DNA from: Nitrososphaeraceae archaeon | Lineage (GTDB): Archaea > Thermoproteota > Nitrososphaeria > Nitrososphaerales > Nitrososphaeraceae | Length of the DNA stretch: 12,811 nt | NCBI GenBank assembly: GCA_021155845.1 | Contig: JAJNBK010000038.1 | Coordinates: 1-12,811 of the forward strand | Direction of reading: 5' to 3' | Part shown: one piece after another, positions 5,869 through 11,721 of the stretch | Numbering within the stretch: position 1 is the stretch's first letter | Layout: the number at the start of each line of letters is the position of its first letter | Position numbers and translations under genes: made by a program | Notes under the pieces: model-generated | Seen by the model: only the letters and a program-made list of their open reading frames with translations | Database searches by the model: none | What the model was told of the DNA's origin: nothing

Positions 5869-5923
5869 TAAAATAATAAAAACCAAAAAAGGCAGCCGCG
5901 CTCTTATGCTTGGGCGTTCGGCT
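5869..5923 (-). terminator. bacterial-type terminator after SDR operon
   Basis: Read on the minus strand, AGCCG (5919-5923) and CGGCT (5894-5898) can pair, followed by GCC and the T-rich run TTTTTTGGTTTTT at about 5877-5890. It lies about 30 bp beyond the stop of the last SDR gene and inside the GC-rich segment, so it may have come with the operon. Confidence 0.45.
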
Positions 5924-5931
5924 TTTCTTGA

Positions 5932-5943
5932 AGTGGATCCACT
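5932..5943. repeat. perfect 12-bp palindrome
   Basis: AGTGGATCCACT lies between the last SDR stop codon and the putative terminator, near the left edge of the GC-rich island. It may be chance or a junction or protein-binding feature; no role can be assigned. Confidence 0.4.
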
Positions 5944-5951
5944 GAAAGGCG

Positions 5952-6695
5952 CTACACAAAACCGCCATTGGCGCGCAGGACCTGACCGTTGACCCAGCCT
6001 CCGTCTGGGCCGGCAAGGAATGACACCAGGTTGGCAATGTCTTCCGGCTGGCCAAGGCGTTCCAGCGGTGGGAGTTTGCGCAGCTGTTCTATCTGCGTCT
6101 CTGCCTTACCGGCGAGGAACAGCTCTGTAGCCACTGGGCCAGGAGCCACGGCGTTTACAGTAATATCACGACCTCGCAGCTCATTGGCAAGCACGCGGAC
6201 CAGACCCTCAACGCCTGCCTTGGAAGCGATATAGGGGCCGTAGGTCGGGAATGCCATGGCGATGACACTACTCGAGAAAGCAATGATGCGTCCGCCTGTC
6301 GAAACCTGTCGAGACGCTTGTCCCAACACCACAAAGGTGCCGCGTAGGTTGGTGGCAATCACCTTGTCAAAAAGCTCCAAGTCGCCTCCAGCGATAGGTG
6401 AAAGCGGCATGATGCCTGCGCAGTTCACCACCACATTGATACCATCGAAGGTGTCCACTGCTTCCTTGAACAGACGATCTACGTCGGCTGCGTTCGCCAC
6501 ATCAGCCTGCGCGGCGATGGCTTGTCCGCCGGCGGCCTTAATCTCAGTTACGACTTCGTCTGCCTTGGTGGCGTTGCCGGCATAGTTCACCACGACCGCG
6601 AAGCCGTCGCGTGCCAGCCTTGTCGCTACAGCGCGTCCGATCCCACGCGAAGCTCCGGTGACGATGACGCTCTTAGTTGATGATGCATGTGCCAT
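5952..6695 (-). CDS. classical short-chain dehydrogenase/reductase
   Basis: A 247-residue cytoplasmic NAD(P)-dependent oxidoreductase of the classical SDR family, FabG-like. Motifs: TGASRGIG at 13-20 (dinucleotide binding), NCAG at 91-94, Asn116 in the TNLRG segment, Ser142 in the FSSS stretch, and the catalytic Tyr155-x3-Lys159 in YIASK, followed by PGPVAT at 185-190. Arg17 after TGAS and the following strand suggest NADPH. The length is typical and nothing is missing. The substrate is unknown; related enzymes reduce ketones, aldehydes or sugars. The ATG shares one base with the stop of the upstream SDR gene (TAATG), so the two are translationally coupled. Codon use is strikingly GC-rich compared with all neighbours, and the protein looks bacterial. 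Confidence 0.93.
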   Translation of the reverse strand: MAHASSTKSVIVTGASRGIGRAVATRLARDGFAVVVNYAGNATKADEVVTEIKAAGGQAIAAQADVANAADVDRLFKEAVDTFDGINVVVNCAGIMPLSPIAGGDLELFDKVIATNLRGTFVVLGQASRQVSTGGRIIAFSSSVIAMAFPTYGPYIASKAGVEGLVRVLANELRGRDITVNAVAPGPVATELFLAGKAETQIEQLRKLPPLERLGQPEDIANLVSFLAGPDGGWVNGQVLRANGGFV

Positions 6696-7594
6696 TAATC
6701 GTTCACCCGGGGTGCAAGGAGATCAGCGAGGCCTATCCGACGCAGAAACTCGGCCCGGATACGATCGGCGACAGCGTTGACTATCTCACAGCCATCCTGA
6801 ACAGGGTCGATGTGTATACGGAAAGGCCGTTTGCCGAATGGCATGTCGACGACCTTGACGATGGCATCGGCGACGGCAGCAACATCCGCGTCCGGCGGCA
6901 CAGTGGCGGCAAGGTCCTTCTGGATCTGATCAGATAATCCCTTATGCGGACCAGAATCGTATTCGGCAGCCCGCGCCTTGTCGTTCGGGGAGCCGGCATT
7001 CTTGAAGTGACTGGTTCCCGAGGTGAAAGCACCCGGCACGATAATGGATGTCTCGATCCCCCAGCGGGCCAGCTCGCTAGCGTAGCTAACCGCCAGGGCA
7101 TCCATCGCGGCCTTGGCGGCGAAATAGGGAGCGAGATATGGTGGTGTTCCTCCGCGCGTACTACTGCTAGATACCCAAACGATCAAGCCCTTTTCCTGCG
7201 CGCGTAAATGAGGAAGTGCGGCGCGGTTTACGCGCTGCGTACTGAGCACATTTGTGTCATAGAGTTGGGCCAACTGTTCCGGTGTGAAGGCTTCGGCGGG
7301 ACCAAAGACCATATGACCTGCATTGTGAACGACTACATCTATGCGACCGTTTTCAGAGACGATAGTCTGTAGCGCCGCATCAGTGGATTCCTGCGACAAT
7401 ACATCCAGTTCGATCGCATGCAGGTCCACGCTGTGTGCGGCCGCGTACTCTTCTACTTCCTTGACTTGGGGCGCATTGCGGCCGGTTGTTTCGCGCATGC
7501 TAGCATAAACAGTGTGACCCGCACGAGCCAGGGCACGTGCAGCGAGGGCACCAAAGCCACTCGACGCGCCTGTGACGGAAATAATGTTCTTCAT
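6695..7594 (-). CDS. extended-length SDR oxidoreductase
   Basis: A 299-residue SDR oxidoreductase, the first gene of a two-gene operon. Motifs: TGASSGFG at 8-15, HNAG at 90-93, Asn115 in the DTNVLS segment, Ser143/144 in VSSSS, catalytic Tyr157 and Lys161 in YFAAK, then PGAFTSG. The C-terminal part (about 235-299) has DAIVKVVDMPFGKRPFRIHI followed by a helix, a form I associate with bacterial SDRs of about 300 residues in proteobacteria and acidobacteria (recollection, not a search). The substrate is unknown. The ATG at 7594 follows a purine-rich GAGAGAGAGTG tract at about 7599-7609 that could act as a ribosome site. Base composition is as foreign as in the downstream partner. The pair may act in sequence on a related substrate or form a mixed complex. 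Confidence 0.92.
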   Translation of the reverse strand: MKNIISVTGASSGFGALAARALARAGHTVYASMRETTGRNAPQVKEVEEYAAAHSVDLHAIELDVLSQESTDAALQTIVSENGRIDVVVHNAGHMVFGPAEAFTPEQLAQLYDTNVLSTQRVNRAALPHLRAQEKGLIVWVSSSSTRGGTPPYLAPYFAAKAAMDALAVSYASELARWGIETSIIVPGAFTSGTSHFKNAGSPNDKARAAEYDSGPHKGLSDQIQKDLAATVPPDADVAAVADAIVKVVDMPFGKRPFRIHIDPVQDGCEIVNAVADRIRAEFLRRIGLADLLAPRVND

Positions 7595-7630
7595 GATTCA
7601 CTCTCTCTCGCCTTTTATTAGAGGTATTTG

Positions 7631-7642
7631 AATTTATATTTT
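7631..7642 (-). promoter_or_regulatory. TATA-like element for SDR operon
   Basis: On the minus strand AAAATATAAATT is centred about 42 bp before the first SDR ATG, placing transcription start near 7610 with a leader of about 16 nt. It lies in AT-rich host-like DNA just outside the GC-rich island, suggesting that the imported genes are read from an archaeal promoter. Confidence 0.5.
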
Positions 7643-7689
7643 AACAAGAAGTGAATATGTTCAAATGTCAATAAATCATACCATTGAAT

Positions 7690-7732
7690 CCCTTTACATG
7701 TAGGGACCAAATCCTACTGAACCCGGTTTAGG
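7690..7732. promoter_or_regulatory. dyads upstream of SDR operon, candidate operators
   Basis: Two imperfect symmetries lie 50-90 bp upstream of the SDR TATA box. The first is CCCTTTACATGTAGGG, with the perfect core TACATGTA at 7695-7702. The second is CCTA...AACCCGGTT.TAGG at 7713-7732. They could bind a regulator of the operon; there is no further support. Confidence 0.25.
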
Positions 7733-7812
7733 TGGCGCAAGTTAGACCAATCCTAGATAATATCAATATAATAAATACGTGAGTTTTAACAATACATTAA
7801 CGCCCGAACTAT

Positions 7813-8014
7813 GAAGATATGTATAATATCGCCGGTATCTCCGAATCCCCGGAATACTAAAAATTGAGTTCAATTTAGGTTCAATTCTACCGGCGATATC
7901 ACCGGGATATTATATTCCAATAAGTCATATATCGCCGGCTAAGAATAGATAATTTACGCTCAAAATTAACAATCCGGCGATACCGGTGATTCCGGGGATA
8001 TTATGCATACTTCT
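7813..8014. mobile_element. palindrome-rich MITE-like element
   Basis: About 200 bp of GC-rich palindromes in AT-rich DNA. The ends form imperfect inverted repeats: 7813-7835 against the complement of 7992-8014, 17 of 23 matching, with core TATGyATAATATCsCCGG. Inside, ATATCGCCGG occurs at 7826 and 7929 and its complement CCGGCGATAT or CCGGCGATAC at 7890 and 7974, so the orientation alternates + - + -. The first pair is a perfect 12-bp inverted repeat (ATATCGCCGGTA, 7826-7837 with 7888-7899). The second pair matches over 9 bp. Related CCGGG-GATATT modules occur at 7902 and 7992. No coding frame and no clear target duplication were found. It is either a small non-autonomous element or a clustered protein-binding or extragenic-palindrome array. 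Confidence 0.5.
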
Positions 8015-8384
8015 TTTACTTCTATATCTGTCACGTCATTATACCAGAGACTACAATAAAATGAAATTTTCAAATACATCTACTGTTTAGGAAATTCTGA
8101 TACTTTTGCATGTGAAACTTTAGTCTGAAGTCAGATAGATGGTTCATGAAAACAGCATATTTGCAGGATTCAAAGGTGATTAACTTCTTGAAATTAAAAC
8201 ATCCTATTAGTAGAGTGAGTGGATAATGTAATTTTGTGAATACAAAAGATGTATGTGAAAGGGGAAAGAAATAATGCGTATTATTATGTCGAGAGTTAAT
8301 TTCAAAGGAAATCCACTACCCATATTTAGTACATATAGGGCAGCATTATTATTGATACTCTGAATTCAATTACTGTACAATGGT

Positions 8385-8416
8385 AACAGTTGGAAACAGA
8401 CGATAACAGAGGCAAC
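8385..8416. promoter_or_regulatory. helically phased AACAG repeats
   Basis: AACAG starts at 8385, 8395 and 8405, exactly 10 bp apart, followed by AAC at 8414. The repeats lie about 70-100 bp upstream of the TATA box of the HTH gene. Same-face spacing suggests cooperative binding of a regulator, possibly the HTH protein itself, but this is inference. Confidence 0.35.
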
Positions 8417-8479
8417 TAAGAGATATCAATGATAACAAAACTGGTATCAAATAATAACAACAATAGCTTTAAGCTTCCA

Positions 8480-8492
8480 TTATACTATATAT
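8480..8492 (+). promoter_or_regulatory. TATA box for HTH gene
   Basis: TTATACTATATAT is centred about 25 bp before the ATG at 8511. That spacing favours this ATG over the TTG at 8496 and predicts a leaderless mRNA. Confidence 0.55.
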
Positions 8493-8510
8493 TTCTTGAA
8501 GATAGAAGAT

Positions 8511-9008
8511 ATGACGATTTTAACTAGACAGGAAAGAGAAAGACTTGTTTTAGAGCTTTACAATCAGGGCAAGACTTATCGTGAAATATCTAAGCAGGCA
8601 AGAATATCTCCACGTGATATAGGAGTTATTTTGAACAAGGTAATTGAAGAGAAGACTGAAGCATCGAAAGAACAACAAGATAACGATAAAGCTGAGCAAT
8701 ATCAAGAACAGCAACAACGACAGCTATCTCTCTCTGCTCAAGCATACAAACTCTTTTCTGATAGAAAGACTCCATTAGAAGTAGCTATCGCATTAAATCT
8801 GAAAGAGTCAGAGGCAACAAAATTTTACAAAGAATATTGGAAGCTAAAACGGCTACACAATCTGAATATGGTTTATGAAGAGACTAAAGGTGATATTGAG
8901 CCGAGTGTACGACATGTCACTAACCTTCTTAAAATTGCAAATACTGACCTACCAGATATTCAACGCAGATATTGTGATTGGGGGATACTCTTTCTAAAGC
9001 TGTATTGA
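8511..9008 (+). CDS. Nitrososphaera-type HTH regulator, shortened
   Basis: A DNA-binding-like protein. The N-terminal HTH is clear: LTRQERERLVLELYNQGKTY, then REISKQARISPRDIGVILNK. A Glu/Gln-rich linker follows, then a second HTH-like unit, SAQAYKLFSDRKTPLEVAIA-LNLKESEATKFYKEYWKLK, and RLHNLNMVYEE. From memory this is a multi-copy family in Nitrososphaerales, whose members continue with a segment like PFLKLYRLAKKERM before SVRHVTNLLKIAN and then a long coiled coil. Here that segment appears deleted (GDIEP runs straight into SVRHVTNLLKIA), and the coiled coil is missing: the protein ends soon after DLPDIQRRY. The N-terminal domains look intact, so it might still bind DNA, or it may be a decaying copy. 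The start at 8511 is chosen from TATA spacing; the TTG at 8496 adds five residues. Confidence 0.7.
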   Translation: MTILTRQERERLVLELYNQGKTYREISKQARISPRDIGVILNKVIEEKTEASKEQQDNDKAEQYQEQQQRQLSLSAQAYKLFSDRKTPLEVAIALNLKESEATKFYKEYWKLKRLHNLNMVYEETKGDIEPSVRHVTNLLKIANTDLPDIQRRYCDWGILFLKLY

Positions 9009-9079
9009 CAATCTCATAGTTACCAGCTGCTTTATCTGCAGGAATATATTTGCAAAAAAATAATAATGTGAGATAATGT

Positions 9080-9730
9080 TTGATCGTTGGACTTACACTT
9101 AATAGTGTCTTTAATGTAGTCTTAGTGTTTATTTTGGCTAAAGTTAACCAATTAAACGATGAGGAACGCCATAAGATAGAATCACGTCTTGCTAACTATA
9201 ATATACCATCTCAAATTTTAGAAATGGTTGCAGAAAGTTGTGGCTGTAAAATGGAATTTGGTTCTATTAGAAGGAGAACTAATTTAGCGGCTCGACTTTC
9301 TAAGTTGAATGGTCAATCAATTATCGATTGTTTTTCAATTTTTAGACTTGCAACTTATTTTTCTTCCATATACAATCCAAAATCTTACAAATTTGCCATG
9401 GAAAAAGATGTATGCGGCAAATCAGGTACCAAATACACTTTTGATGTTTGCATTTATGAAAGAAATACAGAAGATTTGATTGCTGTCGGCGTGCATAACA
9501 AGAATATAGAAAAAGCTGCAGATTCTAAGTGTTTACAAAGATTTTTGACATCTATTAAGGATATTTGCACCATTGAAAAGCATATGCAGAGAATGTACTT
9601 TGTATCTTCATATGGTTATGAGAATATTAATTCTGCACAATTAATAAAAAGTCAGAGCATGGATGACATAGAAGTCAGGTTTCTAGAATACAAGGATAAA
9701 ATATATTTTGAGTGCAAATCTCTAAGGTAA
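9080..9730 (+). CDS. conserved thaumarchaeal protein, nuclease-like
   Basis: A 216-residue protein of a family I recall only as hypothetical in Nitrososphaerales. A helical N-terminal half contains ILEMVAESCGCKMEFGS-IRRR and SIFRLATYFSSIYNPKSY. It is followed by an alpha/beta part with GTKYTFDVCIYERN (Asp122), LIAVGVHNKN (Lys141) and MQRMYFVSSYGYEN. The D...V..K layout and strand pattern recall restriction-endonuclease-like (PD-(D/E)xK) folds, but the ExK glutamate is absent, so activity is doubtful. No ATG occurs before Met49. TTG at 9080 gives a hydrophobic lead-in (IVGLTLNSVFNVVLVFILA) that could be a membrane helix or simply translated upstream DNA; TTG at 9134 removes it. It follows the HTH gene by 71 bp on the same strand. 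Confidence 0.65.
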   Translation: MIVGLTLNSVFNVVLVFILAKVNQLNDEERHKIESRLANYNIPSQILEMVAESCGCKMEFGSIRRRTNLAARLSKLNGQSIIDCFSIFRLATYFSSIYNPKSYKFAMEKDVCGKSGTKYTFDVCIYERNTEDLIAVGVHNKNIEKAADSKCLQRFLTSIKDICTIEKHMQRMYFVSSYGYENINSAQLIKSQSMDDIEVRFLEYKDKIYFECKSLR

Positions 9731-9779
9731 AATTGTAAATTGGTAATGATTATACACACACATGCACAGTAGTAGATTG

Positions 9780-10087
9780 CTAATCTTTCTTTGCTGCTCT
9801 ACACCTTTTATCTAATTCAATTCTTGTTTTAGAAATGTCAAAATCTTTTACAATGTTACTATCTCCTCATATTGTTTTTTATACTTCTCAAGTATTTCAT
9901 TGAATTTGTTATTCTTCTATGAAACTTTCTTCCATGTGTCTCTAGCTATGCGTGTCTGCTCTGACTGGCTGCCGTGACGATATGTCAGAGCGAAAGTTAT
10001 GGCAGTAGCAACAAGGGCAACTATTCCAGTAAAATCTCCTATGTCTAATCCATTTTGAGTAGTAACATAATGAATAGTAGCTGTGAT
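9780..10087 (-). pseudogene. broken small membrane-anchored protein gene
   Basis: Minus-strand frames together read as one protein. It starts after a stop at 10088 with no ATG. A membrane segment (DFTGIVALVATAITFALTY) is followed by RHGSQSEQTRIARDTWKKVS, then an in-frame TAG (9917-9919), then KNNKFNEILEKYKKQYEEI. A one-base shift near 9850 leads to NIVKDFDISKTRIELDKRC and a stop at 9780. From memory this matches a widespread thaumarchaeal family: one N-terminal membrane helix, a SEQ.KI.R motif and a cytoplasmic helical domain. A lost start, a stop and a frameshift mean the gene is dead unless the sequence has errors. Function of the intact family is unknown. Confidence 0.6.
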
Positions 10088-10228
10088 CTAAAGCAATCAT
10101 GGAATACCTTTCCGGTGAAGACTTTATAGACAATGCTAGAAGTTGTCATCTCCTGATGAAAACCACATCAGCAAGCTATGTTATTATTAATGGATTTTTA
10201 TGGCAATAAACGCCATTGTATACCATTC

Positions 10229-10237
10229 TTTATATGC
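10229..10237 (+). promoter_or_regulatory. TATA box for phasin-like gene
   Basis: TTTATATGC is centred 28 bp before the ATG at 10261, the spacing expected for leaderless transcription. No Shine-Dalgarno site is present. Confidence 0.5.
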
Positions 10238-10260
10238 TATAAGCTGCAGTATTTGTATAT

Positions 10261-10797
10261 ATGTCAACAAAGAAACAAGAGCGAAAAGAAGAAGAATCAA
10301 CACAATCACATTCAACTACAGCACAACTTCAACGAGAACAGCAGCAAGCTGTTAATAAAGCATTCGATGAGACGAAGGATAATATCAAGAAAACAACAAA
10401 TGAAGCAAGAAAAGAGATTCCACGTTATACACAAGTTGTTAATGATTATCAGGAAAATACGATCCAAGCAATTAGAGAAATCACAGACAATTATGTAGAA
10501 TCCCAAAAGGACATTATCGTTAATTCATTACGACTTTGGTCAGATTGGATGGTGTCTCCTGGACAGGTAGCTGAAAACTATGGAAAGATAGTTAATAGCT
10601 TTGCAGATAATGCCATAGCAGCAACTAGAGTATTAAACAATAGCGTATTTGCAAATCTGGATTCTTTCAACGCATCTGTTCAGCATACAACAGATAATGT
10701 AAAGGAACTATCGAGAATAGGAGCGAATACTGTAAAAACATTCCAACAAGTATCAAGAGACAATATCCACACAACAAGAAGTACTTCTAATGCCTAA
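10261..10797 (+). CDS. phasin-like alpha-helical protein
   Basis: A 178-residue, almost wholly helical, cysteine-free protein without signal peptide or membrane segment. The charged Gln-rich N-terminus (TKKQERKEEESTQSHSTTAQ) is followed by amphipathic helices: NKAFDETKDNIKKTTNEARK, YTQVVNDYQENTIQAIREIT, a central SLRLWSDWMVSPG, and VAENYGKIVNSFADNAIAAT with Asn/Ser/Thr-rich helices to the end. The pattern resembles phasins, the proteins coating polyhydroxyalkanoate granules, and similar proteins are common in Nitrososphaerales, some members of which carry PHA synthase genes (recollection). No phaC or phaE is in this window, so the role is inferred from helix pattern alone. It could equally be another surface-active or structural protein. 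It is monocistronic, with its own TATA box and a terminator-like structure downstream. Confidence 0.7.
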   Translation: MSTKKQERKEEESTQSHSTTAQLQREQQQAVNKAFDETKDNIKKTTNEARKEIPRYTQVVNDYQENTIQAIREITDNYVESQKDIIVNSLRLWSDWMVSPGQVAENYGKIVNSFADNAIAATRVLNNSVFANLDSFNASVQHTTDNVKELSRIGANTVKTFQQVSRDNIHTTRSTSNA

Positions 10798-10811
10798 TAA
10801 TAGAACACAAT

Positions 10812-10865
10812 AAAAAGAAGACATACTAATTAGCAATAAGATAAAAACCATATAATCTTCTTTTT
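10812..10865 (+). terminator. terminator-like inverted repeat after phasin-like gene
   Basis: AAAAAGAAGA (10812-10821) pairs perfectly with TCTTCTTTTT (10856-10865) across 34 nt, and the right arm is itself a T-rich tract suited to archaeal termination. It starts 15 bp after the stop codon. Confidence 0.45.
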
Positions 10866-10907
10866 CATTTCTTTATAAAAGAATTTTAACTATGAGGAAA
10901 AGTATTA

Positions 10908-11050
10908 CTTAAATATTCTTAAATCTGAGGAGAATCTATCGATGCAGAAGCATATTCTGAGCCTAGTACAAAATCAAATTGTTTTTATAGATCGCGCATT
11001 TGTAGGTTACAGGCTGTGGCAATATCAGTTAATTAAAGATTGAACTTTTT
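10908..11050 (+). other. candidate small transcription unit (33-aa ORF or ncRNA)
   Basis: A TATA-like CTTAAATATT (10908-10917) lies about 29 bp before an ATG at 10942 that opens a 33-codon frame (MQKHILSLVQNQIVFIDRAF, ending QYQLIKD, stop at 11041-11043). GAGGAG, a rare Shine-Dalgarno-like motif in this window, lies 9 nt before the ATG. A T6 run follows at about 11045-11050. Promoter, start and terminator spacing are all coherent for a transcript of about 110 nt. It could encode a microprotein or be an RNA. The peptide was not recognised. Confidence 0.35.
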
Positions 11051-11298
11051 TAGGATAATTCGTATATCTGTAGTCTGATGTGGAAATACAAGAATTTTTG
11101 TCTCTTTTGATGCTCCGTGATTAAGAAAGACAATTCATTTTTCATCCTATAGAGATTTCTGTGTGATACTATGACAAGCTTATTATCGCTTATTCGTTTA
11201 ATTTGAACATCAATTGATAATATACCGTACCTTTCAGAATTTCCTCCTTTCTTTGGATTCAGACCTATAACTGGAACTAAAATAGAAGTACAAACCAT
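11050..11298 (-). CDS. small uncharacterised protein
   Basis: A minus-strand frame of 82 codons from ATG 11298 (84 from TTG 11304). The sequence looks protein-like: NPKKGGNSERYGILSIDVQI, then KRISDNKLVIVSHRNLYRMK and a charged helix NELSFLITEHQKRQKF. A TATA-like TATAGTTAAA (11331-11340, minus) lies about 38 bp before the ATG, giving a leader of about 10 nt. No family was recognised. It could be a small regulator or the rest of a larger gene. It converges with the small plus-strand unit ending at 11050. Confidence 0.4.
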   Translation of the reverse strand: MVCTSILVPVIGLNPKKGGNSERYGILSIDVQIKRISDNKLVIVSHRNLYRMKNELSFLITEHQKRQKFLYFHIRLQIYELS

Positions 11299-11304
11299 AA
11301 GCAA

Positions 11305-11721
11305 CTTTTAGTTCGGTATGTGTTCGTGCGTTTAACTATACCCGTAAAATATACTAAGATACGCACAGCTTTACATTATTAGAAAGGAACTCTAATTCAT
11401 GCCTAAATAGTTGTTAAGTTAACAGAGCCTTCCTATCCAGCGTAAATCTTTCGCATGTGCAAATTACCAATAAGACATTTCATCTTGTCACTGTTGGAGT
11501 AGCTCTATCATGATCACATTTTGATGTTCACGCCTTGAACATTTAACAAATAGATCAGATCATTTATTCTCTATTAATATTTTTATTACACCTTTAGTAA
11601 GTGCTTCAGTCAATCTATCTATCTTTTTCTCTTTGAGTTTTAGAACCTACATTGCTATTATTATTATACGTATGCTAAGGTTACTGTTAGTTGCAAACAA
11701 GATCATGTCATCTGGTCTATT
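11305..11721. other. intergenic region with decayed reading frame
   Basis: About 415 bp. A minus-strand decayed frame occupies 11464-11646 (separate entry). GTGCGT and ACGCAC at about 11327-11367 form a weak inverted repeat around the TATA-like element of the small gene. Nothing else was recognised. Confidence 0.4.
11464..11646 (-). pseudogene. decayed frame interrupted by two TGA codons
   Basis: One minus-strand frame reads VLKLKEKKIDRLTEALTKGV-IKILIENK, TGA (11560-11562), SDLFVKCSRREHQNVIMIEL-LQQ, TGA, QDEMSYW, TAA. Both long pieces are protein-like and in the same phase, as in a gene that gained stops. It is preceded by an in-frame TAG and has no start. The family was not recognised. It could be a scrap of a regulator lying downstream of TFB. 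Confidence 0.35.

Larger units (their letters stand above)
8015..8495. other. intergenic region before HTH gene
   Basis: About 480 bp with no convincing gene. Two very short frames were seen. One is a 26-codon ATG frame at 8146-8226 containing YLQDSKVINFLKLKHPIS, perhaps a gene scrap. The other is a 29-codon ATG frame at 8274-8363 preceded by GGGG. Neither is supported by homology. Phased AACAG repeats and a TATA box follow near the HTH gene. Confidence 0.35.
9731..10260. other. intergenic region with broken membrane-protein gene
   Basis: About 530 bp. Most of it (9780-10087) is occupied by a disrupted minus-strand gene, described separately. The remainder at 10088-10228 has no recognised feature except the promoter of the phasin-like gene. 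Confidence 0.5.

Noticed and set aside
5989..7621. Many additional ORFs on both strands of the SDR region
   Set aside because: They are shadow frames typical of GC-rich DNA. The two SDR genes account for the whole region with complete motifs.
7860..7900. tRNA-like GGTTCAATTC segment
   Set aside because: No acceptor stem, D-arm or anticodon arm can be built around it; it is the spacer within the palindrome element.
7813..8014. CRISPR array
   Set aside because: The repeated core is only about 10 bp, alternates in orientation and has uneven spacing (64, 39 and 45 bp). There are no cas genes.
8274..8363. 29-codon ORF preceded by GGGG
   Set aside because: No archaeal promoter, no recognisable peptide and a length expected by chance; kept only as a note in the spacer description.
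9942..10133. 63-residue Cys/Tyr-rich minus-strand ORF
   Set aside because: A neighbouring frame encodes the recognisable membrane helix and SEQ-type motif, so this ORF is a shadow of the broken gene.
10178..10506. ORFs overlapping the phasin-like gene start
   Set aside because: They are out of frame with, or antisense to, a gene with a good promoter and coherent helical protein; their composition is not protein-like.
11464..11646. In-frame TGA codons as selenocysteine
   Set aside because: Thaumarchaea are not known to use selenocysteine, no SECIS-like structure was seen, and there is no start codon. Decay is simpler.
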